Shown in pieces: positions 24,599 through 32,411 of a stretch of 36,848 nucleotides of DNA. The position numbers and the translations under genes were made by a program. Position 1 is the first letter of the stretch. Each line of letters opens with the position of its first letter. Under the pieces are notes generated by a model. It was given only the letters and a program-made list of their open reading frames with translations. It was not told the DNA's origin and ran no database searches. Source of the DNA: Curtobacterium flaccumfaciens UCD-AKU (GTDB lineage Bacteria > Actinomycetota > Actinomycetes > Actinomycetales > Microbacteriaceae); the NCBI RefSeq assembly GCF_000349565.1, contig NZ_KB714631.1, positions 348,281 through 385,128 of the forward strand, in the 5' to 3' direction.

Positions 24599-24638
24599 CG
24601 TCCACCGGAACGCGGATCGGTGACGAACCGTGTTGCGA

Positions 24639-24711
24639 AGGGCGGTGGCTCAATTGGTAGAGCAGCGGTCTCCAAAACCGCAGGTTGCAGGTTCGAGTCC
24701 TGTCCGCCCTG
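24639..24711 (+). tRNA. tRNA-Trp (CCA)
   Basis: Acceptor AGGGCGG (24639-24645) pairs with CCGCCCT (24704-24710), discriminator G. The anticodon CCA is at 24672-24674 in GGTCTCCAAAACC. T loop GTTCGAGTC. The 3' CCA is not encoded. The secE ribosome site begins only about 8 bases after the tRNA. Confidence 0.97.
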
Positions 24712-24731
24712 CAACTCTGGAAGGGTAGAAG

Positions 24732-25010
24732 TTGGCGAGCAAAGACATGGAGACGACGGCGGACGACGTCGTCGCCCAGGCGAAGCAGGACCGGGCCGAG
24801 CGCCGCGGGCCCATCGCTGCCATCGTGCTCTTCATCCGTCAGGTGATCGGCGAGCTGCGCAAGGTCGTGACGCCGACCCGCAAGGAACTCTTCAGCTACA
24901 CGGGTGTCGTGCTCGTGTTCGTCGTCGTCATGATGATCCTGGTGTCGATCCTCGACTTCGTGTTCGGTCTCGGCGTCGGGTACGTCTTCGGCAACGGGCC
25001 CACGGCCTGA
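24732..25010 (+). CDS. secE: Preprotein translocase subunit SecE
   Basis: Small essential subunit of the SecYEG channel. The 92-residue protein has a polar N-terminus, the conserved amphipathic segment [20 protein letters not shown] and one membrane helix (about 57-80, [17 protein letters not shown]). TTG start at 24732 with GGAAGGG 6 bases upstream; the ATG at 24747 is an alternative but has no ribosome site. Lies 20 bases after tRNA-Trp with no terminator, so the secE mRNA is probably released by tRNA processing. Confidence 0.95.
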   Translation: MASKDMETTADDVVAQAKQDRAERRGPIAAIVLFIRQVIGELRKVVTPTRKELFSYTGVVLVFVVVMMILVSILDFVFGLGVGYVFGNGPTA

Positions 25011-25061
25011 CCCCGACGTCGGTTGCCGTGCGCAGCCGTTCCGAGGAGTACGGTCGCCCGA

Positions 25062-25091
25062 GACGGCGTCGAGCGTGACGGCGTCGATCGT
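25062..25091. repeat. Tandem 15-bp repeat in the nusG leader
   Basis: GACGGCGTCGAGCGT and GACGGCGTCGATCGT, adjacent, one mismatch, in the 134-base secE-nusG gap. Nothing else is recognised in that gap apart from a weak AAAG before the nusG GTG. Confidence 0.6.
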
Positions 25092-25144
25092 GACCATGAC
25101 CGACCGCCAACCCGACCCGAACCACCGAACGGAAAGAATCGACT

Positions 25145-26197
25145 GTGTCTGACAACTCCCGCGATGACATCGACCTCGCGACGGCTGCCGAGCAGTCCTC
25201 CGAGGTCGAGGAGAACCAGGAAGGCGACGTCGAGACCGGCGAAGGACGCTCCGTCGAGTCCGCTGAAGAGCGTGCGATCTCGATCGAGGGCGACGACGAC
25301 GAGTCGCTCGGCCTCAGCTCCGAGCCCGACGACGGCACCGTCGACGCCGGCCTCGACGAAGCGCTGACGGCTCTGCAGGAGTCCCGCGACCCCGAAGCCG
25401 ACGCCGTCGTGGACGACGCCCTCGAGATCGACTCCGCCGACGAAGCCGAGGCCGCCGTCGAGGCCGTCGAGGATGAGGAAGAAGTCGAGCTCGAATCCGA
25501 GACCGCCGCCGAGGCCAACGAGACGCTCGCTGCCGACGAGGCACTCGACGCCGAGGACGAGGACGACGAGCCCGCCGAGGTCGACCCGTACGAGGCCTTC
25601 AAGGCCGAGCTGCGGATGAAGCCGGGCAAGTGGTACGTCATCCACTCCTACGCGGGCTTCGAGCGCCGCGTGAAGTCGAACATCGAGAACCGCATGGTCT
25701 CGATGTCGATGGAGGACTACATCTACCAGGTCGAGGTCCCGATGGAGGACGTCGTCGAGATCAAGAACGGGCAGCGCAAGCTGGTCACCCGCGTCCGGAT
25801 CCCCTCGTACGTGCTCGTCCGCATGGACCTCAACGAGGACTCGTGGTCGGTCGTCCGCCACACCCCGGGCGTCACCGGCTTCGTCGGCAACGCCCACAAC
25901 CCGACCCCGCTCCGCTTCGACGAGGCGTTCGGGATGCTCAAGTCCCTGGTGCAGGTGGCCGAGGCCGCTCCGACCAAGGGCGGCGCGAAGGGCAGCGGCT
26001 CGCTGCAGGCACAGCCCGCAGCCGAGGTCGACTTCGAGATCGGCGAGACGATCACCATCAAGGAAGGCTCGTTCGCGGGTCTTCCGGGTTCGATCTCCGA
26101 GATCAAGCCGGAGAGCGGCAAGCTCACCGTCCTCGTCTCGCTGTTCGAGCGCGAGACCCCGGTCGAGCTCAGCTTCGACCAGGTCACCAAGCTCTAG
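25145..26197 (+). CDS. nusG: Transcription termination/antitermination factor NusG
   Basis: Elongation factor binding RNA polymerase, with links to Rho and the ribosome. The 350-residue protein has an acidic extension (1-150, dominated by Asp and Glu with long Glu/Asp runs), the NGN domain at about 162-270 (GKWYVIHSYAGFERRVKSNI; VEVPMEDVVEIKNG; IPSYVLVRMDLNEDSW; VRHTPGVTGFVG), a Gly/Ala linker and the KOW domain at about 296-350 (IKEGSFAGLPGSISEIK). E. coli NusG has about 181 residues, so half of this protein is extra; actinobacterial NusGs commonly carry such a tail, but this is a long one. GTG start, weak ribosome site. Confidence 0.96.
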   Translation: MSDNSRDDIDLATAAEQSSEVEENQEGDVETGEGRSVESAEERAISIEGDDDESLGLSSEPDDGTVDAGLDEALTALQESRDPEADAVVDDALEIDSADEAEAAVEAVEDEEEVELESETAAEANETLAADEALDAEDEDDEPAEVDPYEAFKAELRMKPGKWYVIHSYAGFERRVKSNIENRMVSMSMEDYIYQVEVPMEDVVEIKNGQRKLVTRVRIPSYVLVRMDLNEDSWSVVRHTPGVTGFVGNAHNPTPLRFDEAFGMLKSLVQVAEAAPTKGGAKGSGSLQAQPAAEVDFEIGETITIKEGSFAGLPGSISEIKPESGKLTVLVSLFERETPVELSFDQVTKL

Positions 26198-26231
26198 CGA
26201 CCACCACGCTGTAGCGATCACCGAGATCGAC

Positions 26232-26275
26232 TACACTGAACGGGTTTGGGCCCGCGCGCCTCGTGCGAGCGGGCC
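26232..26275 (+). promoter_or_regulatory. rplK promoter and leader hairpin
   Basis: TACACT (26232-26237) is a good -10 box without a clear -35. The leader of about 112 bases contains a GGCCCGC/GCGGGCC stem (26249-26255, 26269-26275). In other bacteria L1 represses this operon by binding such a leader; an L1 target cannot be confirmed by eye here. Confidence 0.45.
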
Positions 26276-26355
26276 TTCACCGCTGTCCGGAACGGCCGGA
26301 CCAGCGGGAGAGTGCACGGATCCCCGTGTGTTCGATTCCAGGAGGAAGACAAGTC

Positions 26356-26787
26356 ATGGCACCGAAGAAGAAGGTCACGGGCCTGATCAAGCTGCAGATC
26401 AACGCGGGAGCCGCCAACCCGGCACCCCCGATCGGTCCGGCGCTCGGTCAGCACGGCGTCAACATCATGGAGTTCTGCAAGGCGTACAACGCGGCGACCG
26501 AGTCGCAGCGTGGCAACGTCGTGCCGGTCGAGATCACCGTCTACGAGGACCGTTCGTTCACGTTCGTCCTGAAGACCCCGCCGGCCGCCGAGCTCATCAA
26601 GAAGGCTGCTGGTGTGCAGAAGGGGTCCTCGACCCCGCACACGGTCAAGGTCGCGAAGATCTCGATGGACCAGGTCCGTCAGATCGCCGAGACCAAGCAG
26701 GCCGACCTGAACGCCAACGACATCGAGCAGGCCGCGAAGATCATCGCCGGCACCGCACGCTCGATGGGCATCACGGTCGAGGCCTAA
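26356..26787 (+). CDS. rplK: 50S ribosomal protein L11
   Basis: Component of the GTPase-associated region of the large subunit; binds 23S rRNA and translation factors. The 143-residue protein matches L11 along its length: [40 protein letters not shown], the [19 protein letters not shown] segment and [12 protein letters not shown] at the C-terminus. ATG with a strong AGGAGGAAG ribosome site. Upstream in-frame codons are in the leader and not conserved. rplA follows after 90 bases. Confidence 0.98.
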   Translation: MAPKKKVTGLIKLQINAGAANPAPPIGPALGQHGVNIMEFCKAYNAATESQRGNVVPVEITVYEDRSFTFVLKTPPAAELIKKAAGVQKGSSTPHTVKVAKISMDQVRQIAETKQADLNANDIEQAAKIIAGTARSMGITVEA

Positions 26788-26877
26788 GCACCGATCGGGC
26801 TCCGGCCCACCACCAGACACCTTTCCGTGGGAGAGCCTCGCCGGCTCGCCAACCACGTATCTCGCAAGGAGACCACC

Positions 26878-27567
26878 ATGGCGAAGAAGTCCAAGGCCTA
26901 CCAGGCCGCGGCCGCGAAGATCGAGGCCGACAAGTTCTACACCCCGACCGAGGCCGTCGCCCTGGCCAAGGAGACCGGTTCCTCGAAGACCGACTCCACG
27001 GTCGAGGTCGCGCTCAAGCTCGGCGTCGATCCCCGCAAGGCCGACCAGATGGTCCGCGGCACGGTCATCCTGCCGCACGGCACGGGCAAGACCGCCCGCG
27101 TCATCGTCTTCGCGACGGGCGCGGCTGCTGAGGCCGCCATCGCCGCCGGCGCCGACGAGGTCGGTGGCGACGAGCTCATCGCGAAGGTCGCCGAGGGCTA
27201 CACCTCGTTCGACTCCGCCGTCTCGACCCCGGAGCTCATGGGCAAGGTCGGTCGTCTCGGCAAGGTGCTCGGCCCGCGTGGCCTCATGCCCAACCCGAAG
27301 ACCGGCACCGTGACCCCGAACGTCGCGCAGGCAGTCAACGACATCAAGGGCGGCAAGATCGAGTTCCGCGTCGACAAGCACGCCAACGTGCACTTCGTCG
27401 TCGGCAAGGCCTCGTTCACGCCGGAGCAGCTCGACGAGAACATCTCGACCGCGCTCGAGGAGATCAACCGCCTCAAGCCGTCGTCCTCGAAGGGCCGTTA
27501 CGTCATGAAGGGCGCCGTCTCGACGACCTTCGGTCCCGGCATCCCGCTGGACGTCAACAGCATCTGA
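26878..27567 (+). CDS. rplA: 50S ribosomal protein L1
   Basis: Stalk protein binding 23S rRNA helix 76 and, in many bacteria, repressing its own operon. The 229-residue protein has the family signature [20 protein letters not shown], plus [20 protein letters not shown] and [20 protein letters not shown] with AAGGAG 6 bases upstream. Followed by a strong terminator, so rplK-rplA form a unit separate from rplJL, which are not in the window. Confidence 0.98.
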   Translation: MAKKSKAYQAAAAKIEADKFYTPTEAVALAKETGSSKTDSTVEVALKLGVDPRKADQMVRGTVILPHGTGKTARVIVFATGAAAEAAIAAGADEVGGDELIAKVAEGYTSFDSAVSTPELMGKVGRLGKVLGPRGLMPNPKTGTVTPNVAQAVNDIKGGKIEFRVDKHANVHFVVGKASFTPEQLDENISTALEEINRLKPSSSKGRYVMKGAVSTTFGPGIPLDVNSI

Positions 27568-27581
27568 GTCCACTGACTCGT

Positions 27582-27618
27582 GGAAGGACCCTCACCGGCA
27601 ACGGTGCGGGTCCTTTCC
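27582..27618 (+). terminator. Terminator after rplA
   Basis: A stem of about 15 bp with one mismatch and one bulge (27582-27597 with 27602-27618) capped by a GCAA tetraloop and ending CCTTTCC. It starts 15 bases after the rplA stop. Confidence 0.85.
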
Positions 27619-27640
27619 GCATGTGGGGCGCGTGTCCCGA

Positions 27641-27646
27641 TAACGT
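27641..27646 (+). promoter_or_regulatory. -10 box for the Pr6Pr gene
   Basis: TAACGT, 6 bases before the GTG at 27653. This spacing favours 27653 over the GTG at 27650. Confidence 0.45.
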
Positions 27647-27652
27647 GGTGTG

Positions 27653-28261
27653 GTGCGCACCCTCGTGAACTCGCTCCGGCTGATCGCCGTCATCGCCATC
27701 GTCGTCGCGGTCGTCGCGCAGTGGCTCGAGAGCGCGAAGTCCCCGACCTACTCGTTCTGGAACTTCTTCGGCTACTTCACGATCCAGTCGAACCTGATCA
27801 TCGCCGTGGCCCTCGCGGTGACGCTCGTCGCCGCGGCACGTCGCAAGCGGGCGGACCTCGCCGTCTCGGTGCTCCGCGGTGCCGCCACGGTGTACATCGC
27901 GACGACGGGCATCGTCTACAACACGCTGCTCACGGGCGCGAACGTGTCGGCCTCGGTGCCGTGGTCGAACGACATCGTGCACAAGATCATCCCGGTGTAC
28001 GCGGTGCTCGACTGGCTGCTGTTCTCGGACCGAGCACGGCTGCTGCTCCGGCACGTGTGGTGGTTCCTGCTCTACCCGGCGGTCTGGACCACCGTGGTGC
28101 TCGTCCGCGGTGCGACCGACGGGTGGGTGCCGTACCCGTTCCTCGACCCCGCGCAGGGCTACGGTGTCGTCGCGATCTACGTCGTCGGGATCGCGGTGTC
28201 GATCACCTTGCTCGGGATCCTGGTCGTGGGGATGAGCCGGTTGCGGCTGGTGAAGGTCTAG
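27653..28261 (+). CDS. Pr6Pr family membrane protein
   Basis: A 202-residue integral membrane protein with six predicted helices. FWNFFGYFTIQSNLI, GIVYNTLLTG, VHKIIPVYAVLDWLLF and PYPFLDPAQGYG are typical of the bacterial Pr6Pr family, related to eukaryotic FAR-17a/AIG1-like proteins (which in animals hydrolyse fatty-acid esters of hydroxy fatty acids using Thr and His). The matching Thr in FTIQSN and His in VHKIIP are present. No bacterial function is established. Isolated transcription unit, convergent with the YqaJ-type gene. Confidence 0.85.
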   Translation: MRTLVNSLRLIAVIAIVVAVVAQWLESAKSPTYSFWNFFGYFTIQSNLIIAVALAVTLVAAARRKRADLAVSVLRGAATVYIATTGIVYNTLLTGANVSASVPWSNDIVHKIIPVYAVLDWLLFSDRARLLLRHVWWFLLYPAVWTTVVLVRGATDGWVPYPFLDPAQGYGVVAIYVVGIAVSITLLGILVVGMSRLRLVKV

Positions 28262-28296
28262 CTGGTGACGGTCCAGCAGACGGTCCAGCTGACGGT

Positions 28297-28980
28297 CTAG
28301 GAGCGGAAGCCGCGCAGTTTGTCGAGCACCAGGTCGGCGAGCTGCACCAGCCCCCGGATCTGGTCGTCGTCGCGGTCGACCCAGCGGCACTCGGGTTCGT
28401 CGGCCACCGGGACGAACCCGTCGTGGCGTTCCCACACGAACAGGGTGCGGTCGGCGCCGAGCACGTACTGCTGCCACCAGATCTGCCGGAGGTAGTGCCG
28501 GGGGATGCTCCGCCAGCCCTTGCCGGTGGTCTTGATCTCGGCGAGCACCACACGGGACGACTCGTCGACCCCGACGCCGTCCGGGGTGGCGAGGTGCGCG
28601 CGGTTCGCGGCGGCGTGGAACAGGTGCGCCGAGGGCTGGATGCCGTGGGTGGCGGCCACCCAGGCGGCGATGACCGGTTCGCGGTCCTTCCCGTGCTCGG
28701 TGAACGCGTTGCCGGAGAACCGGGAGCCGTAGCGCTTCTCGGTGACGACGGCCTCGACGGCGCGCAGGGAGGCGAGCCGGGCGACGTCGGTGGCGGTGAT
28801 GCCCATGGCGCGGGCGCGGAGCCACGCGACGCGGTCCGAGGAGTGCGCGACGATGCGCTCGGTGTGGCCGCGCAGGGCGGTGAACGCGTCACGCGCGGCC
28901 GGGACCGGCGTACCGGGGGCGGGATACGCCTCCAGACCGGGGTCCAGGTCGCCCCACAGGGTGGGCTGCACGATCGTCAC
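28297..28980 (-). CDS. YqaJ-type (lambda exonuclease-like) nuclease
   Basis: PD-(D/E)xK nuclease of the YqaJ recombinase family. The 227-residue protein shows AMGITATDVARLAS (family GITATD segment), FTEHGKDREPVIAAWV with the active-site Glu, TPDGVGV (Asp) and VVLAEIKTTGKGW (E-x-K), then YLRQIWWQQYVLGA, the DNA-binding Gln/Trp motif. All catalytic residues appear intact. Such enzymes usually sit in prophages beside a RecT-type annealase, but no phage gene or annealase is nearby. GTG start, with GACAAT 6 bases upstream that may act as a -10 box. Role in repair or phage defence is speculative. Confidence 0.88.
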   Translation of the reverse strand: MTIVQPTLWGDLDPGLEAYPAPGTPVPAARDAFTALRGHTERIVAHSSDRVAWLRARAMGITATDVARLASLRAVEAVVTEKRYGSRFSGNAFTEHGKDREPVIAAWVAATHGIQPSAHLFHAAANRAHLATPDGVGVDESSRVVLAEIKTTGKGWRSIPRHYLRQIWWQQYVLGADRTLFVWERHDGFVPVADEPECRWVDRDDDQIRGLVQLADLVLDKLRGFRS

Positions 28981-29048
28981 CCCACGATTGTCCCCCCGAC
29001 CACCGGCAAGACCGAAACCGACGCGCTCACGCGGCGGGCGGGTGTGCG

Positions 29049-30260
29049 TCAGGAGGCCAGTTCGCGGCCCTCGGCGAAGGCGACGAGCTCGTCGACCCCG
29101 GCGGGGGAGAGGGCGTAGCCGATGGCGAGGGCCGCGGCACCCTGCAGCGCTGCGAGGGAGCCCGCACGGGACTGCACGATGACGAGGTGCTCGCTGGCGA
29201 GGGGCATCGAGCGGGAGTAGACGACCTCACGGACGCCGGCGAGCAGGTGCTCACCCGCCTGCGTGATCGATCCGCCGAGCGCGATGACGGACGGGTTGAT
29301 GAGCGAGATGCACGTCGCCAGCACTTCGCCGATGTCACGGCCCGCCTGCCGGACGGCGTAGATCGCGTCGAGGTCCGATCGGTTCACCAGGTCGATGACG
29401 TCGGCTCCGGTGTGCACGTCGTGCCCCTTCGCGCGGAGGGCCCGGGCGATGGCCGGACCGGAGGCGACGGCCTCGAGGCAGCCGGTGTTGCCGCAGTGGC
29501 AGGGGACGTCGCCGGCGCGCGAGACGCGCACGTGCCCGATGTCCCCGGCGGTGCCCTGGGCGCCGCGCTGCAGCCGGCCTTCGGACACGATGCCGGAACC
29601 GATGCCGGTGGCGACCTTCACGAACAGCAGGTGGTCGATGTCCGGCCAGCCGTGCTCCCGTTCGCCGAGCGCGGCGATGTTCACGTCGTTGTCGAGCAGC
29701 ACGTGGGCGGCGATGTGCTGGCGGAGCCACGAGGGCACGTCGAAGCCGTCCCAGCCGGGCATGATCGGCGGGTTGGCCGGTCGTCCGGTGGAGAACTCGA
29801 CGGGTCCGGGGACGCCGATGCCGATCGCGATGACGTCCTGTCGGTTGCGCCCGACCTCGGCGAGCAGGTCGTCGATCGTCTCGACGAGCCACGACAGCGT
29901 CGGCACCGGGCCGGCCGCGATGTCGATCCGGGCATCACGGGTGGCGAGCGGTGCCGCGACCAGGTCGGTGACGGCGACGCGGCCGTGCGACGCACCGAGG
30001 TCGGCGGCGATGACGAGCCGGGCGCGGGGCTTCAGCGCCACCTGGGCGGGCGGACGGCCGCCGGTGGAGACGGCGGTGTCGACGGCACCGACGAGTCCGA
30101 TGTCGATCAGGGAGTCGAGGCGCACGCCGATGGTGGAGCGTGCGAGTCCTGTCAGTGCGGCGAGCTCGGCCCTGGTGCGCGGCACGCCGTCGCGGAGGAT
30201 CTGGAAGAGCTCGCTCGTCCCGACCGGAGGCGACGCTGCCGTCCGGTTCAAGTCGACCAT
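29049..30260 (-). CDS. ROK family transcriptional regulator
   Basis: Probable sugar-responsive repressor of the divergent operon. In 403 residues: a winged helix at about 14-70 with recognition region LAALTGLARSTIGVRLDSLI, then the ROK domain with ADLGASHGRVAV, DNDVNIAALGE (catalytic-type Asp), VATGIGSGIV and the zinc motif CHCGNTGCLE (254-263). The ATG at 30260 is preferred; an upstream in-frame ATG adds a stretch without homology. The ROK domain keeps the ATP/sugar-site residues, so kinase activity cannot be excluded, but the HTH domain points to regulation. The intergenic dyads at 30298-30369 are its likely targets. Confidence 0.93.
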   Translation of the reverse strand: MVDLNRTAASPPVGTSELFQILRDGVPRTRAELAALTGLARSTIGVRLDSLIDIGLVGAVDTAVSTGGRPPAQVALKPRARLVIAADLGASHGRVAVTDLVAAPLATRDARIDIAAGPVPTLSWLVETIDDLLAEVGRNRQDVIAIGIGVPGPVEFSTGRPANPPIMPGWDGFDVPSWLRQHIAAHVLLDNDVNIAALGEREHGWPDIDHLLFVKVATGIGSGIVSEGRLQRGAQGTAGDIGHVRVSRAGDVPCHCGNTGCLEAVASGPAIARALRAKGHDVHTGADVIDLVNRSDLDAIYAVRQAGRDIGEVLATCISLINPSVIALGGSITQAGEHLLAGVREVVYSRSMPLASEHLVIVQSRAGSLAALQGAAALAIGYALSPAGVDELVAFAEGRELAS

Positions 30261-30297
30261 GTGGGGAGTGAAGCACACATCGTTCGCGCCACGCAAT

Positions 30298-30369
30298 GAA
30301 GTCCGTCGACATTCCTTCGACTTCTGCTTGACCGCCGACAAAAGTGCTCGTAGTGTGACGATCGGTCAC
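30298..30369 (+). promoter_or_regulatory. Promoter and two dyads of the sugar operon
   Basis: TTGACC (30328-30333), exactly 17 bases, TAGTGT (30351-30356): the best promoter in the window. A dyad GAAGTC-N15-GACTTC (30298-30303, 30319-30324) lies just upstream of the -35, and GTGAC-GATCG-GTCAC (30355-30369) overlaps the expected start site. Both are good candidates for ROK operators. Confidence 0.65.
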
Positions 30370-30403
30370 TGACGACCGCACCATCTCGACGAGGAGAACC
30401 CTG

Positions 30404-31150
30404 GTGACCCAACCGCTCTCGGTCCAGCTCTACACGGTCCGCGATGCCCTCAGCGCCGATCTGCCCGGCACCCTGCAGCGCATCGCCGACATCGGCTACA
30501 CGAACGTCGAGGCCTTCGGCTTCGTCGACGACGCCGACGAACTCGCCGCCGCCCTGCGGATCGCAGGCCTCGCCGCCCCGAGCGGCCACGCCCGGCTGCT
30601 CGACGCCGGCGAGCAGGACCTCGAGCGCATCTTCCACGCGTCCACCACCCTGGGGTTCGGGACGCTCATCGACCCGCACATCGACGAGGCTCGCTGGACC
30701 ACCCGCGAGGACGTCGAGGCGATCGCCCGCGAACTCAGCGCGCTCGCCCCGCGGGCGGCCGACCACGGTCTGGTGCTCGGCTACCACAACCACGCGTTCG
30801 AGTTCTCGAACCGCATCGACGGCGTCAGCGCCTACGAGGTCTTCGCCGACGCCCTGTCCGACGACGTCGTGCTCGAGCTCGACACCTACTGGGTGCAGGT
30901 CGGCGGGGACGACCCGGTCGCGGTCATCGGCAAGTACGGCGACAAGGTCCGGTTCCTGCACGTCAAGGACGGCGACGGCTCGCACGACGACAAGCAGCAG
31001 GTCGCCGTCGGCAACGGCATCATGCCGATCCGCGACATCATCGCCGCCGCACCCGACGCCCTGCACGTCGTCGAGCTCGACGACCACGACGGTGACGTCC
31101 TCCAGGCCGTCGCCGACTCCTACACGTTCCTCGAGGGGGCCCGCGCATGA
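30404..31150 (+). CDS. Sugar phosphate isomerase/epimerase (TIM barrel)
   Basis: AP-endonuclease-2-like TIM-barrel metalloenzyme. The 248 residues contain LSVQLYTVRDAL, GYTNVEAFGF, LVLGYHNHAFEF (H128, H130, E134 region), VVLELDTYWVQVGG (E158, D160) and VRFLHVKDG (H186), giving the metal-ligand set. Members isomerise or epimerise sugars and inosose, and some act on 3-keto sugars (E. coli YcjR) or split 3-keto glycosides. GTG start with GAGGAG 7-8 bases upstream. The stop overlaps the next gene by 4 bases, implying tight coupling. First gene of the operon opposite the ROK regulator. Confidence 0.9.
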   Translation: MTQPLSVQLYTVRDALSADLPGTLQRIADIGYTNVEAFGFVDDADELAAALRIAGLAAPSGHARLLDAGEQDLERIFHASTTLGFGTLIDPHIDEARWTTREDVEAIARELSALAPRAADHGLVLGYHNHAFEFSNRIDGVSAYEVFADALSDDVVLELDTYWVQVGGDDPVAVIGKYGDKVRFLHVKDGDGSHDDKQQVAVGNGIMPIRDIIAAAPDALHVVELDDHDGDVLQAVADSYTFLEGARA

Positions 31151-32298
31151 CCGACACCACGACCGCCGCTGCGACGGCGACCGACAGCACGCTGCGCACC
31201 GGCCCGGTCGGCGTCGGCGTCATCGGCGCCGGGGTCATCTCGGACCAGTACCTGTCGAACCTCACGGTCTTCCCCGACGTGACGGTCCGCTTCATCGCCG
31301 ACATCGACCTGCCGCGCGCTGCCGCCCAGGCCGAGAAGTGGGGCGTCCCCGGCTCGGGCACCGTCGAGGAGCTCCTGGCCGACGACGACATCGAGATCGT
31401 CGTGAACCTGACGATCCCGGCTGCCCACGTCGAGGTCGCGCTGCAGGCCCTGGCCGCAGGCAAGCACGTCTGGGGTGAGAAGCCCTACGCCCTCGACCGT
31501 GCCAGCGCCGCGGAGCTCCGTGACGCTGCGGTCGCCGCGGGCAAGACGGTCAGTGTCGCCCCGGACACGTTCCTCGGCGCCGGCCTGCAGACCGCGCTCC
31601 GCACCATCCGCGAGGGCCGCATCGGCACGCCGCTCAACGGCCTGACGCTGTTCCAGAGCCCCGGCCCGGAGTCGTGGCACCCGAGCCCCGAGTTCCTCTT
31701 CGCGTACGGCGCCGGTCCGCTGTTCGACATCGGCCCGTACTACATCACCACCCTCGTCCAGGCGTTCGGACCGGTGAAGAAGGTCACGGCGACGGCGTCG
31801 AAGTCCCGCGCCACCCGCACCATCGGCTCCGGACCGAAGGCTGGCACCGAGTTCCCGGTGGACGTCCCGACGAACCACTCGGCGCTCATCGAGTTCGAGA
31901 ACGGCGGGAGCGCGCAGAGTGTCTTCTCGTTCGAGTCCGACCGGGGCCGGACCGGCTTCGTCGAGATCGCGGGGGAGACCGGCACCGTCGTGTTCCCCGA
32001 CCCGAACAACTTCGACGGCGGCACCGAGCTGTACCTGCTCGGTGCCGAGGAGCCCGAGACGATCCCCGCGGTCGGCTCCACCTCCTCGCGCGGCACCGGC
32101 GTGGTCGACCTGGCCCGCTCGCTGCGGGCCGGCGAGACGAACCGCGTCCCCGGTGCGCTCGCCTTCCACGTCCTCGACGTGATGGTCTCCATCGCCGAGG
32201 CAGCAGAACGTGGCGAGGCGGTGCTCGTCGAGAGCACCGTGTCGCCCTCCCCGACCCTCCCCGAGGGCTGGGACCCCGCGGAACGCACCCTGGCCTGA
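31147..32298 (+). CDS. Gfo/Idh/MocA family oxidoreductase
   Basis: NAD(P)-dependent sugar dehydrogenase. In 383 residues: Rossmann loop GVGVIGAGVISDQYL (22-36), GEKPYALDR with the EKP motif (111-113), and the catalytic region GPLFDIGPYYI (D194). The C-terminal domain has the usual open-faced sheet (FENGGSAQSVFSFESD). Start codon overlaps the preceding stop (ATGA). Paired with a TIM-barrel epimerase, it is likely to oxidise the imported sugar, for example at C3, as YcjS does. Cofactor preference is not clear. A 113-base C-rich gap separates it from the next gene. Confidence 0.92.
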   Translation: MTDTTTAAATATDSTLRTGPVGVGVIGAGVISDQYLSNLTVFPDVTVRFIADIDLPRAAAQAEKWGVPGSGTVEELLADDDIEIVVNLTIPAAHVEVALQALAAGKHVWGEKPYALDRASAAELRDAAVAAGKTVSVAPDTFLGAGLQTALRTIREGRIGTPLNGLTLFQSPGPESWHPSPEFLFAYGAGPLFDIGPYYITTLVQAFGPVKKVTATASKSRATRTIGSGPKAGTEFPVDVPTNHSALIEFENGGSAQSVFSFESDRGRTGFVEIAGETGTVVFPDPNNFDGGTELYLLGAEEPETIPAVGSTSSRGTGVVDLARSLRAGETNRVPGALAFHVLDVMVSIAEAAERGEAVLVESTVSPSPTLPEGWDPAERTLA

Positions 32299-32310
32299 CC
32301 GCCGGGGTGC

Positions 32311-32390
32311 TGCCCGCAACCCACAGCAGCACCCGACCAGCACCATCCGCAGCACCAGCTCCACCTCTGCACCATCCCTGCACCATCTCA
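32311..32390 (+). promoter_or_regulatory. C-rich, G-poor leader before the binding-protein gene
   Basis: Of 80 bases, 41 are C, 19 A, 11 G and 9 T. It contains CTGCACCATC twice in tandem (32367-32376, 32378-32387). Such unstructured C-rich RNA is typical of Rho-loading sites; alternatively it keeps the ribosome site of the next gene open. Confidence 0.4.
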
Positions 32391-32411
32391 ACGACGAGAA
32401 AGTAGAGAGTC

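Noticed and set aside
24526..24714. Longer N-terminus for aspC reaching through tRNA-Trp
   Set aside because: The extension reads antisense through the tRNA, and a properly spaced -10 box exists at 24533-24538.
28297..28980. Prophage remnant around the YqaJ-type gene
   Set aside because: Neighbours are ordinary chromosomal genes with intact promoters and terminators; no other phage-like gene or attachment site is visible.
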